From Vallitaleaceae bacterium 9-2 (GTDB lineage: Bacteria; Bacillota; Clostridia; Lachnospirales; Vallitaleaceae): DNA of 64,000 nucleotides. The stretch is taken from contig CP121691.1 of the NCBI GenBank assembly GCA_038396585.1, positions 3,286,001 to 3,350,000 on the forward strand, read 5' to 3'. Both the position numbers and the translations under genes were made by a program. The stretch's first letter is position 1; each line of letters opens with the position of its first letter. Below the pieces are notes generated by a model. It made no database searches and had not been told where the DNA came from. It saw only the letters and a program-made list of their open reading frames with translations. Shown one piece after another: positions 8,389-16,720 of this stretch.

Positions 8389-9813
8389 TTATAAACCAAA
8401 GTATGCTTTTGCATTATTGTAACTAATGTCTTGCACAATCTGACCTAAGAATTTTTCGTCGTTTGGATATTCTCCATCTTCAACCAATTCGCCTATGTAG
8501 TTACAAAGGATACGTCTAAAGTATTCATGACGTGTATAGGACAAGAAACTTCTTGAGTCGGTAAGCATGCCAACAAAAGCACTCAGTAAACCAAGACTTG
8601 CCAATGCGCTCATTTGATCTTGCATACCTTCTTTTTGGTCACAGAACCACCATCCGGAGCCAAATTGAATCTTGCCTTTTGTTCCTCCACCTTGGAAGTT
8701 TCCGATCATCGTACCGATAACATAGTTATCGCGAGGATTAAGCACATAAAGAATTGTCTTTGGCAATTCATCTGTAGTATCTAAGTCATTTAACAATGCG
8801 GATAAAGCAGGGGCAAATGTTGAATCATGAACCGAGTCAAATCCGGTATCTGGTCCCAATGCCTTATGCATACGTCGGTTGTTATTACGAAGCGCTCCGA
8901 TATGAATCTGCATTGTCCAACCACGCTTAGCATACGCTTTGCCTAAGAAGTTTAATACGATTCCTTTATGTATTGCCACTTCTTCTTCGGATAATTTGTC
9001 GCCAACTAATCCTTTTTTGTATACTTGGTCTGCTAATGTATAATCAATCTTTGTTGTTCCTTCTACATAAGGTGTGTTGTACTCAATCGTATCTAGTGCA
9101 TGGTCAGATAATCGGCATCCCACTTCATGGAAATAATCGATACGTTCTTCTAATGCTTTTAACAATTTTTGGATACTGTCAAGTTCATAGCCCACAACCG
9201 CTTCCAAACTTTTAATCCAAGGAATGAATGTCTCATTAGCAATATTAAAGCTCTTGTCCGGACGATATGTCGGGTAGACTTTTGTTTCAAAGGATGAATC
9301 TTTTGCTAATTGCTTGTGATATTCAAGTGTGTCAATCGGGTCATCTGTCGTACAAATCACATCCACATTCGAGCGCTTAATCAATTGACGAGCGCTAAAG
9401 TCTTCTTGATTTAACAGCGTATTACACTTTTCCCAGATTTCATCCGCACTGTCTTCACAAAGCAAAGTATCAATTCCAAAATAACGTTGCAATTCTAAAT
9501 GGGTCCAGTGATACATAGGATTTCCAATAGTATATGGAACCGCTTTTGCAAACGCTTTAAACTTTAGATAATCGTCTTGTTCACCCGTGATAAAATCTTC
9601 TGTAATTCCAAAGCTACGCATTACACGCCATTTGTAATGGTCTCCACCAAGCCAGATTTCTGTAATATTCTTATACGTCTTATCCTCTGCAATCTCTTTG
9701 GGAGATAGGTGACAATGATAGTCAATAATCGGCATATCCTTTGCATACTCATGATACAACTTCACCGCTGTAGGATTTTTCAACATAAAGTTTTCATCTA
9801 AGAATTTTTTCAT
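8389..9813 (-). CDS. uxaC: Glucuronate (uronate) isomerase
   Basis: A 474-residue protein of the usual UxaC length. It begins with MKKFLDENFMLKNPTAVKLY and contains the family blocks DYHCHLSPKEIAED (about residues 32-45, metal-binding HxH), WTMQIHIGALRNNN (about 300) and GSGWWFCDQKEGM (about 390). It interconverts D-glucuronate/D-fructuronate and D-galacturonate/D-tagaturonate, the first step of the cytoplasmic Ashwell route. It is the last gene of the uxaB-uxaA-uxaC operon, 50 bp after uxaA, with its own AAGGAG ribosome site, and is followed by a strong terminator. Confidence 0.95.
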   Translation of the reverse strand: MKKFLDENFMLKNPTAVKLYHEYAKDMPIIDYHCHLSPKEIAEDKTYKNITEIWLGGDHYKWRVMRSFGITEDFITGEQDDYLKFKAFAKAVPYTIGNPMYHWTHLELQRYFGIDTLLCEDSADEIWEKCNTLLNQEDFSARQLIKRSNVDVICTTDDPIDTLEYHKQLAKDSSFETKVYPTYRPDKSFNIANETFIPWIKSLEAVVGYELDSIQKLLKALEERIDYFHEVGCRLSDHALDTIEYNTPYVEGTTKIDYTLADQVYKKGLVGDKLSEEEVAIHKGIVLNFLGKAYAKRGWTMQIHIGALRNNNRRMHKALGPDTGFDSVHDSTFAPALSALLNDLDTTDELPKTILYVLNPRDNYVIGTMIGNFQGGGTKGKIQFGSGWWFCDQKEGMQDQMSALASLGLLSAFVGMLTDSRSFLSYTRHEYFRRILCNYIGELVEDGEYPNDEKFLGQIVQDISYNNAKAYFGL

Positions 9814-9863
9814 TTTTTTCTTCTCCTTGTATTGGTTTTGGTATTAAAATCTATCTTTGAATT

Positions 9864-11375
9864 TTATAGGGTTACGCCTGATTTAAATATCGCGATTTCA
9901 CGATAATTATTCACCTCTTGACGCACATATTGTCCATTGGCAGTTGCAATGATTTGCTCAATAAAGTCATGCAGCAGTGCATCCATTGTCTCACCATCTA
10001 CTAAACGTCCTGCATTAAAATCAATCCAGTTAGGTTTAAGGTTTGCCAACCGCGAGTTCGTTGCAATCTTCATCGTTGGAATAAATCCACCAAAAGGTGT
10101 TCCTCTACCTGTAGAGAAAAGAACCATCTGACACCCACTCATACCAAGGGCAGTTGTTGCAACTGCATCATTGCCCGGTGCACTTAAAAGGTTTAATCCA
10201 TGCTTAGAAATACGCTCTGTATGCTTTAGGACATCTATGACTTGACTACTTCCTGCCTTTTGCGTACAACCTAGCGACTTATCTTCAAGGGTTGTAATTC
10301 CACCATTTTTATTCCCTGGTGATGGATTCTCATAGATAACTTGATCGTGACGTTTATAGTAATTCTTAAAGTCATTCACCAGCTCCACCGTTTTTTCAAA
10401 TGTGGCTTCATCTTTACACCGATTCATCAAAATAGTCTCTGCACCAAACATCTCCGGCACTTCGGTAAGCACCGTTGTGCCCCCATGATGAATAAGATAA
10501 TCTGAAAACATTCCAATCAGTGGATTGGCGGTAATACCGCTAAGACCATCTGATCCTCCACACTCAAGTCCGATGCGCAATTTACTGATAGGTTGAGGTT
10601 CTCGCTTGTCCATACGCATTTTTTCAAACAGTTGGGTTAACAGTTCCACTCCGGCTTCAATCTCATCATCCACTTCTTGAGATATCAAAAAGCTCACCCG
10701 CTCTTTATTGTAGTCACCCAGTGTACGCTCAAATGCATCAATCTGATTGTTCTCACATCCTAAGCCTACTACAAGGACTCCTCCGGCATTGGGATGCTTA
10801 ACAATATTTTGTAGTGTTTTTCGTGTGTTGATGTGATCATCACCCATTTGAGAGCATCCGTAATTATGACCGAATGCAAAGATGCCATCAATATTTTCCA
10901 AGTCTTTAATGCGAACACCTTGGTCAAGCATACGCTCTTTAAATACTTGAATAATCTGGTTGCTAACTCCATTAACGCAACCCACCGTCGGAATGACCCA
11001 TAGTTCGTTACGAATACCTATCTCTCCATTTGGACGTACGTATACGTTAACTTCACGTTGTTTTTCTAAGGTTGAGAAATCTTGAAAATGTGGTTCATAT
11101 TTATATTCTAACACATCATCCAACTGTGTTTTTACATTATGGGTATGTACGTGTTCACCCACAGCTATCGCCTTGGTTGCTTTTCCTATAGGCATACCGT
11201 ATTTTATAATCGGCTCGCCTTCTTTTATCGGCTTCAAAGCAACTTTATGTCCACTTTTCACATCATCTTTAAAGGTTACTTGTATTGCTTGGTGTTCTAT
11301 GGATTCACCTATAACTACATCTTCCAAGACAATAATCACATTATCATTACCATGAATTTGTATGAAATTCTTCAC
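9864..11375 (-). CDS. uxaA: Altronate dehydratase (UxaA), full length
   Basis: A 503-residue protein with an N-terminal SAF domain (about 1-95, IGKATKAIAVGEHVHTHNVK) and the large D-galactarate dehydratase/altronate hydrolase domain (about 110-500). The latter includes FGHNYGCSQMGDDH and GCENNQ, typical of the iron-dependent enzyme. It converts D-altronate to 2-keto-3-deoxygluconate. The start codon is GTG at 11375, and it directly follows the uxaB stop codon TAG at 11376-11378, so translation is probably coupled. The ribosome site GAGGTGA lies inside the uxaB end. Confidence 0.95.
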   Translation of the reverse strand: MKNFIQIHGNDNVIIVLEDVVIGESIEHQAIQVTFKDDVKSGHKVALKPIKEGEPIIKYGMPIGKATKAIAVGEHVHTHNVKTQLDDVLEYKYEPHFQDFSTLEKQREVNVYVRPNGEIGIRNELWVIPTVGCVNGVSNQIIQVFKERMLDQGVRIKDLENIDGIFAFGHNYGCSQMGDDHINTRKTLQNIVKHPNAGGVLVVGLGCENNQIDAFERTLGDYNKERVSFLISQEVDDEIEAGVELLTQLFEKMRMDKREPQPISKLRIGLECGGSDGLSGITANPLIGMFSDYLIHHGGTTVLTEVPEMFGAETILMNRCKDEATFEKTVELVNDFKNYYKRHDQVIYENPSPGNKNGGITTLEDKSLGCTQKAGSSQVIDVLKHTERISKHGLNLLSAPGNDAVATTALGMSGCQMVLFSTGRGTPFGGFIPTMKIATNSRLANLKPNWIDFNAGRLVDGETMDALLHDFIEQIIATANGQYVRQEVNNYREIAIFKSGVTL

Positions 11376-12803
11376 CTATTTCACCTCATTTATCGCTTTG
11401 ATGGCAGCTTCCATTCCTTCGTTTAATATCAATTCAACATAATCTGCAACCTGGTTTGTCATGTTTGCGATTGTATTAAGGTCACCATCCCAGTTGCTTT
11501 CATAGCCAAGAACTCCTTGTACAATACGTGTAATGGCTTCTTTTGAGCCATCAAAATCTTTCCAAAGTTCTGCGTACAGGTCTAAGATATCTTGATTGTC
11601 ATTGGTTTCAATGGTCTCTCCATTAAATGTTCCTCGATAGAAGACAATATATGCTGCCAAAGCAAAGACTGTTCGTTTAGGCAACTGTTTATTCTTATCT
11701 AGGTATCCTAAAACTGATGGAAGCACACGCGTCTTATATTTTGACATACTGTTTAGCGATATACTCATCAGATAATGTTTGATAAATGGATTTTTAAATC
11801 GCTCAATGACTTCTTTGGCAAACGTTTCCAACTCTTCTGAAGACAGCGTTAATGTTGGAATAATCTCTTCATAGATTGCTTTTGTCAAAAATGTATTTAA
11901 CACTGTGTCTTCGACAGATTCACGTACTGTTCGTGCACCATATAGGTATGCTACCGGAACAAGGGTCGTATGTGCTCCATTTAAAATACGCACTTTACGC
12001 ATTTTATACGGTGTAACATCATCCACAAAAATTGCGTTACAACCTTCTTGATTGGCAGGAAATTCATCCCGAATACTCTTGTCGCCTTCAATGACCCATA
12101 GGTTAAACTGCTCGCTTTCAACCACTAGGTTGTCTTTGTATCCAAGTTCTTCCCATATTTCTTCTATGCGTTCTCTTGGATATCCTGGAACAATACGGTC
12201 AACGAGTGTATTACAAAATGTATTCGCCTCTTCAACCCATGTTTTAAAGGAATCATCTAAATTCCATAAGTCAATATATTGAAGTACATATTTTTTTAGA
12301 TAGTCCGCATTCTTGTCAATAAGTTCACACGGAAGAATGATAAACCCTTTATCTGCCGCTCCGTTATACGTTGTATAACGTTCTAGAAGTAGACGAGTAA
12401 GTTTTGCCGGAAAGGATACATCCGCGTCTTGGTCCATTGTATCTGCTTCATTAAAAGTAATACCTGCTTCTGTCGTATTAGATACAATCACACGTGCTGT
12501 ATCAATGTGTGCTAGATTTAAATAACTACCAAAATCTTTATATGGATTAATCGCTGTCTCAATCGAATCGTTTTTATAATGTTCACTCACCGCTTCTCCA
12601 TTTTTAATTCCACGCATATAATGTGTATACGTATAATCTTGATCAGCAAGCATATCAATAAGTCCGTTTTCAAGGGGTTGAACAATTGCGATGCCTCCGT
12701 TATAATCGCCTTCATCATTCATTTTTTGAATCATCCAGTCCACAAACGCTCGTAAAAAATTTCCTTCTCCAAATTGAATTACTTTAATCGGTCGCTTTGC
12801 CAT
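11376..12803 (-). CDS. uxaB: Tagaturonate reductase (altronate oxidoreductase)
   Basis: A 475-residue member of the mannitol dehydrogenase family. It has an N-terminal Rossmann fold starting VIQFGEGNFLRAFVDWM (about 9-25) and a C-terminal helical domain with the family signature KMRKVRILNGAHTTLVPVAY (about 268-287, catalytic lysine/asparagine/histidine block). It reduces D-tagaturonate to D-altronate with NADH. The missing N-terminal extension and the partners UxaA and UxaC favour UxaB over fructuronate reductase UxuB. It is the first gene of the operon and lies divergent from an AraC regulator. Confidence 0.9.
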   Translation of the reverse strand: MAKRPIKVIQFGEGNFLRAFVDWMIQKMNDEGDYNGGIAIVQPLENGLIDMLADQDYTYTHYMRGIKNGEAVSEHYKNDSIETAINPYKDFGSYLNLAHIDTARVIVSNTTEAGITFNEADTMDQDADVSFPAKLTRLLLERYTTYNGAADKGFIILPCELIDKNADYLKKYVLQYIDLWNLDDSFKTWVEEANTFCNTLVDRIVPGYPRERIEEIWEELGYKDNLVVESEQFNLWVIEGDKSIRDEFPANQEGCNAIFVDDVTPYKMRKVRILNGAHTTLVPVAYLYGARTVRESVEDTVLNTFLTKAIYEEIIPTLTLSSEELETFAKEVIERFKNPFIKHYLMSISLNSMSKYKTRVLPSVLGYLDKNKQLPKRTVFALAAYIVFYRGTFNGETIETNDNQDILDLYAELWKDFDGSKEAITRIVQGVLGYESNWDGDLNTIANMTNQVADYVELILNEGMEAAIKAINEVK

Positions 12804-12847
12804 AATCTACCTTTCCTTCCTTAAAACATTATTTAAGGTCCTATGCC

Positions 12848-12924
12848 TTTATCCTTAGTTTATCCTTAAAATTTGACATCTTCAAGGGACATATTTTGAC
12901 AAACTATACATTTTTTGACATAAT
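12848..12924 (+). promoter_or_regulatory. Divergent uxaB/araC control region with tandem repeats and a promoter
   Basis: On the plus strand, TTGACA (12896-12901) and CATAAT (12919-12924) are 17 bp apart and should drive the AraC regulator, whose start is 30 bp downstream. Two direct copies of TTTATCCTTA occur at 12848-12857 and 12859-12868, 11 bp apart, on the side facing uxaB. Tandem direct half-sites are the usual binding pattern for AraC-type dimers, so this may be the activator site for the uxa operon. The binding protein is inferred from position only. Confidence 0.55.
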
Positions 12925-12954
12925 AGAGTTATCTTAATCTATGGAGGGCTTATT

Positions 12955-14160
12955 ATGGTAACCAATGAGCGTTTGCTTTATACAACTAATCTTCTCAGCG
13001 AGACACTTCCCGATGAGTTTATGAATGAACGTCAGCTACTTTCTATTGGTATTGATCCGCATCATCAGTTTCTAATCTTGCAGCTTATTTTAGGCAATAC
13101 GTTAAAGTCACATATCAATAGTCTAAATCCTGATTCTGCTAACGAATGGAAAAGCCAGCTACATCAAATCATGGTTAAGCATTTTGCCCCTCATGTTTTA
13201 TGCTTTTTAAACTTACAACCTTTTACACGTACCGTTGTATTATCTATTGACCCTTCTCAGTCACTCTCTCAAGTCAAGGCTGAGTTTGGGCAACGCTTTA
13301 TCGCATTGTCCAACGAGCTTCATAGCGTATATCAATATGATATCACCGGATGCTTTGGCTCTATTGTATCCAATTATTTTCAAATCGGCTCTTCCTATAA
13401 AAAAGCCCGCTTATTACAAGAATATCATTTTATTATCGGATTGGGACACTGTATTTTCTTTGATGATCCTCGACATACCGATGAGTATTCGCTGGTCGAA
13501 TATAAATACGTCCATCACTTCGAGTCCTTGTTTGAAGATAAACAGTGGATTCAAATGCTTGAATTATTAAACACAATTAAGCATGCCTTAGTTCAGAATA
13601 TGGTCAATGATTCAAAGGTTACTTATATTTACAAAGAAATCTTTTCCATCACGATTCGTCAACTATTTGACCAGCTTGATGACTACAAACAAGAAATTGA
13701 AAAGCTAAATACCGGAATCATTATGTTTGATCATCTTTTTGATGATATTGAGCAGGTTAATCAATATTACTTAGAGGTTATGCATCGCATCACTAAGCAA
13801 GTTCCCAGTGAACATATGCACCTTCACATCAAGAAAGCTTTAAACCTTATTCATCAACATTATATGGAAGATATTTCTTTGATTTATCTAGCGGATGCGT
13901 TAAATATTTCCACCGCATACCTCTCTCGTCTTTTTAAGCAAGAGGTTGATATGAACTTTAAAGAATATCTTACTCGCTATCGAATAAGCAAAGCCAAAGA
14001 CCTCTTGGATAAGGGTTCTTTGGCTATTAAGGATATTGCTTATCATGTAGGTTACAGCTCCCCTACACAATTTGCAAGGGTTTTTAAACAAGTAGAAGGT
14101 ATTAAGCCGTCTCAATACCGTCAAGTTCTTAAAAATAAAGGGAATGATCCGTTTTTATAA
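12955..14160 (+). CDS. AraC-family transcription regulator, likely uxa regulator
   Basis: A 401-residue protein. The last 100 residues (about 295-395) are a two-HTH AraC domain: DISLIYLADALNISTAYLSR, and IKDIAYHVGYSSPTQFARVF with the conserved P-x-x-YR end (KPSQYRQ). The N-terminal 290 residues have no recognisable receiver aspartate or cupin motif; the architecture resembles YesN regulators that have lost a clear receiver domain. It starts with ATG at 12955 behind GGAGGG, is divergent from uxaB and shares its 151-bp control region, so it probably responds to an uronate intermediate. It converges with the HDOD gene 10 bp away. Confidence 0.85.
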   Translation: MVTNERLLYTTNLLSETLPDEFMNERQLLSIGIDPHHQFLILQLILGNTLKSHINSLNPDSANEWKSQLHQIMVKHFAPHVLCFLNLQPFTRTVVLSIDPSQSLSQVKAEFGQRFIALSNELHSVYQYDITGCFGSIVSNYFQIGSSYKKARLLQEYHFIIGLGHCIFFDDPRHTDEYSLVEYKYVHHFESLFEDKQWIQMLELLNTIKHALVQNMVNDSKVTYIYKEIFSITIRQLFDQLDDYKQEIEKLNTGIIMFDHLFDDIEQVNQYYLEVMHRITKQVPSEHMHLHIKKALNLIHQHYMEDISLIYLADALNISTAYLSRLFKQEVDMNFKEYLTRYRISKAKDLLDKGSLAIKDIAYHVGYSSPTQFARVFKQVEGIKPSQYRQVLKNKGNDPFL

Positions 14161-14170
14161 TCCCTATATT

Positions 14171-15028
14171 TTATAGTTCCAAAAAAACGGATTTTTTTTC
14201 TATATCATCGGCTACTTCCGACATAATCTCAGATAGCATTTTTTCATTAAGATTTAATGCTTTTGCCCCTTCTGAAAAAAATTCATATGCTAAGCCGTCA
14301 ATGCCAATATGAATTCCCATCATCATAATCAAGCTATCGGCAACATGCGTGATATAGACAAGCTTTGGATTAATGGACGCTTCTTTGGGATGATGATGTG
14401 TTGCAATCACTTCAACAAGCTCATCTGGAAGATTCCATTTCTCTGCGACTTTCGCTCCGATCTGTCCATGATTAAATCCAAGGACTTCTTCTTCTGCATC
14501 TATAAAGGTATATCCTTTTTCCACAAGGCTATTGATTTCTTGATATGCATCTGCTACGTATTGATCAAGTACAACTTTTCCTATATCTCTTAACAGACCT
14601 GCTGTATAAGCTTGGTCTACTTTTTTATAACCGACTTTTTTTGCGACAGCTCGCGTCATTATTGCAGAAATTTGTGATTGCTTCCACAGCGCTTCTTTTT
14701 CAAGGGCGTAGCCGGGTAGCTCTTTTTCCATGAATTTACCAATAACTGTGGTTAAAACCATTGTTCTAACCGCTTCAAACCCTAACAAAACAGCAGCTTC
14801 TCGTACGGTTTCAATATCACGTCGACCGTGATAAAAGGCTGAATTTGCTAATTGCAAAATCTTTGCCGTAAGGCCTTGGTCTTTGATAATTTCTTCTTCT
14901 AACTCCTTGGCACCTGCTTCTGGATTCTTTGTGATTTCCATAATGCGAATTATCGTCTGGGGAAATGGCGGTATCTCTTGAACCCGACTAATGATTTCCT
15001 CCATCGTCAATGCCTTGTTATCTTCCAT
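14171..15028 (-). CDS. HDOD-domain signalling protein
   Basis: The start is placed at the ATG at 15028 (285 aa), preceded by AAGGGGAAA; a further upstream start would overlap the radical SAM gene by 14 bp. The protein is one HDOD domain, with IPPFPQTIIRIMEI at the start (about 20), LQLANSAFYHGRRDIETVREA (about 58) and an AYTAGLLRDIGKVVLDQY helix (about 142) in place of a canonical HD catalytic pair. HDOD proteins are regulatory relatives of HD hydrolases that act in motility, cyclic-di-GMP and stress signalling. It is transcribed with the radical SAM gene upstream. Confidence 0.85.
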   Translation of the reverse strand: MEDNKALTMEEIISRVQEIPPFPQTIIRIMEITKNPEAGAKELEEEIIKDQGLTAKILQLANSAFYHGRRDIETVREAAVLLGFEAVRTMVLTTVIGKFMEKELPGYALEKEALWKQSQISAIMTRAVAKKVGYKKVDQAYTAGLLRDIGKVVLDQYVADAYQEINSLVEKGYTFIDAEEEVLGFNHGQIGAKVAEKWNLPDELVEVIATHHHPKEASINPKLVYITHVADSLIMMMGIHIGIDGLAYEFFSEGAKALNLNEKMLSEIMSEVADDIEKKSVFLEL

Positions 15029-15044
15029 ATATTTCCCCTTTCTA

Positions 15045-15752
15045 TCAACCGACTCCAAAGTCTGTATTATTCCATAAAATGTCGCATTGTTCGTCTTGGT
15101 CTAGCCACCCATATGTATTTTTAAACCACTCTACTAAAGACGGATCTTGAATAATCTTTGTCGAATTATTGACATATACATTCACCGTAAAATGTTCAAA
15201 ATGCTGTTTAGCCAATGTGATATCTTGCTCTATCTGCTTTTTTGTCTGTCCATTGATTCCAACCATCAAACACACTGAATCAACATATTTTTTTAGTTCA
15301 TCCACGGTTACATGTCCAAAGCCTTTGTTTAATACATTTTCTCGAAAATCATAATCAAAGGTCTCTAAACCTGTTTTTACAGTAATCTTGACGCCAAAAA
15401 AATCGCGCATACGCTGTATATGTTTCCTATATATCCAATGGGCTTCAAAAAATACATGCTGTATATGCTTGTCTTTAACACATTGCTTTAGTGCATCTAA
15501 AGTTTCTTGCGGCAATTCAAAGACATTGCCGGAATTAATCACTTCTAAAACCCCATATTCTCCGGTCACTTGGCGGATAGCTTCCATATTTACTTTGTGA
15601 TTAGACACTTGGTCCTTGGAATTATCTTCAATATAATCGCAAAACGCACACTTTCCCCATCGACAAGAGTCTCCCTTTAATAAAAGAATCTCTCGCTTTA
15701 TCTTATTTGTTATCTTACTATATCTTTCCACTGAATCCAACCTTTTTTTCAA
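15045..15752 (-). CDS. Small radical SAM protein, candidate queuosine-salvage enzyme
   Basis: A 235-residue protein with a radical SAM cluster motif CRWGKCAFC (about residues 31-39) preceded by REILLLKGDS. It consists of little more than the partial TIM barrel, without a TRAM, SPASM or B12 domain. Clostridioides difficile QueL is a small radical SAM lyase that frees queuine from queuosine phosphate and is encoded with a YhhQ transporter; this gene is likewise adjacent (divergent) to a YhhQ-type transporter under a preQ1 riboswitch. That assignment is inference from context and size. The annotated start is a TTG at 15752 with a poorly spaced ribosome site; an in-frame GTG at 15731 is an alternative. 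Confidence 0.6.
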   Translation of the reverse strand: MKKRLDSVERYSKITNKIKREILLLKGDSCRWGKCAFCDYIEDNSKDQVSNHKVNMEAIRQVTGEYGVLEVINSGNVFELPQETLDALKQCVKDKHIQHVFFEAHWIYRKHIQRMRDFFGVKITVKTGLETFDYDFRENVLNKGFGHVTVDELKKYVDSVCLMVGINGQTKKQIEQDITLAKQHFEHFTVNVYVNNSTKIIQDPSLVEWFKNTYGWLDQDEQCDILWNNTDFGVG

Positions 15753-15789
15753 TCCTATCTATAATTTTCTTCTTCAATCCATCAACCTC

Positions 15790-15818
15790 TTGTTTTTTCT
15801 TCGATTATCAGTTATAAT
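15790..15818 (+). promoter_or_regulatory. Promoter of the queuosine-precursor transporter
   Basis: TTGTTT at 15790-15795 and a perfect TATAAT at 15813-15818 are 17 bp apart. Transcription would begin near 15825, placing the preQ1 aptamer (from 15837) almost at the 5' end of the RNA. Confidence 0.7.
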
Positions 15819-15836
15819 CATGACTGCTATAAAAGC

Positions 15837-15875
15837 CGCAGTTCGTAACCATCCTGCGAAATCAAAACTAGGAGG
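15837..15875 (+). promoter_or_regulatory. preQ1-I riboswitch
   Basis: A 5-bp stem CGCAG (15837-15841) pairs with CTGCG (15854-15858) around a 12-base loop, TTCGTAACCATC, the same loop length as the Bacillus queC aptamer. It has a C just before the 3' strand, where the preQ1-recognising cytosine stands. The A-rich tail AAATCAAAACTAGG follows, also matching class I. The tail runs into the ribosome site AGGAGG (15870-15875), and the loop CC can pair with the GG. Ligand binding would therefore hide the ribosome site and stop translation of the transporter starting at 15886. The match was made by eye to the T. tengcongensis and B. subtilis class I forms. Confidence 0.85.
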
Positions 15876-15885
15876 AGAAAAAATT

Positions 15886-16605
15886 ATGAGTAACCTAACC
15901 ATTTTTATTTTATTTGCCTTTATTAACTTTGGGCTCATTGCGCTGGTTTTTCGTTTTTTTGGAAAAACCGGAATCTTAAGCTATATCATCTTAAGTGTTA
16001 TTGCTGCCAATATGCAAGTTAACAAGGGTATTATCTTTGATCTAGGCTTCGCCGAGCTTGAAGCCACACTTGGTAATGTCATGTTTGCCGGAATTTTTTT
16101 AGCGACGGATTTACTTAATGAAAAGTATGGTTATCACGCTGCTAAAAAAGCTGTCACACTTTCTATCGTTGCCAACCTTTCCTTTGTACTAATCATGTTT
16201 ATATCTACATTATACCATGGTTTAGATTATAGTGAACCCTATAATCATGCACTGGAGTTATTTTTTTCCATTAATGGCGGCACATTAAAAGCCGTTCTGG
16301 TTGGAAACCTAGTATATTTTATCAGCCAAAGTCTCGATGTTTTTATCTATGATAAGATAAAATCTTGGAATAGCGAGAAAAAAACCCTATGGATACGTAA
16401 TAACGGCTCCACCCTTTTGTCTCAGCTTGTAGACACCATTCTCGTTAGCTTTGGATTTGCCCTTGTAGGAATCTTTCCATTAGATCTTGTCGGTTCTATG
16501 ATTATTACAACTTTAGTCATTAAATATGTGGCTGCAATTGTTGACACACCTTTTTTATACATTATGAATCAAATCAAGGCACCTGAGTCTCACGACATAT
16601 TCTAA
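15886..16605 (+). CDS. Queuosine-precursor transporter, YhhQ/QueT (VUT) family
   Basis: The start is the ATG at 15886 behind GGAGGAG, giving 239 residues. The protein has about six hydrophobic helices and the family segment FAGIFLATDLLNEKYGYHAA (about residues 64-83; LLxEKYG is diagnostic for the YhhQ/VUT_1 family). A later LVDTILVSFGFALVGIFP stretch (about 180-197) also fits. Members import preQ0, preQ1 or queuine. The preQ1-I riboswitch in its leader directly supports a queuosine-related substrate. No de novo queCDE genes are in the window. The gene is divergent from the small radical SAM gene, and a bidirectional terminator follows at 16688-16711. Confidence 0.88.
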   Translation: MSNLTIFILFAFINFGLIALVFRFFGKTGILSYIILSVIAANMQVNKGIIFDLGFAELEATLGNVMFAGIFLATDLLNEKYGYHAAKKAVTLSIVANLSFVLIMFISTLYHGLDYSEPYNHALELFFSINGGTLKAVLVGNLVYFISQSLDVFIYDKIKSWNSEKKTLWIRNNGSTLLSQLVDTILVSFGFALVGIFPLDLVGSMIITTLVIKYVAAIVDTPFLYIMNQIKAPESHDIF

Positions 16606-16687
16606 GTGAACATATGCAACACGATTGCTTTATCGCGAAGCGCTATTGTTCACGGCAAGAATACGTCCTTGAGTACAAGCAAAAAAA

Positions 16688-16711
16688 ATGCAACCTCACT
16701 AGAGGTTGCAT
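16688..16711. terminator. Bidirectional terminator between the transporter and the CE12-GH2 gene
   Basis: A perfect 10-bp stem, ATGCAACCTC with loop ACTA, is flanked by an A-run on the left and a T-run on the right. It can therefore end transcripts from both the plus-strand transporter and the convergent 4.5-kb gene. Confidence 0.9.
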
Positions 16712-16720
16712 TTTTTTGTG

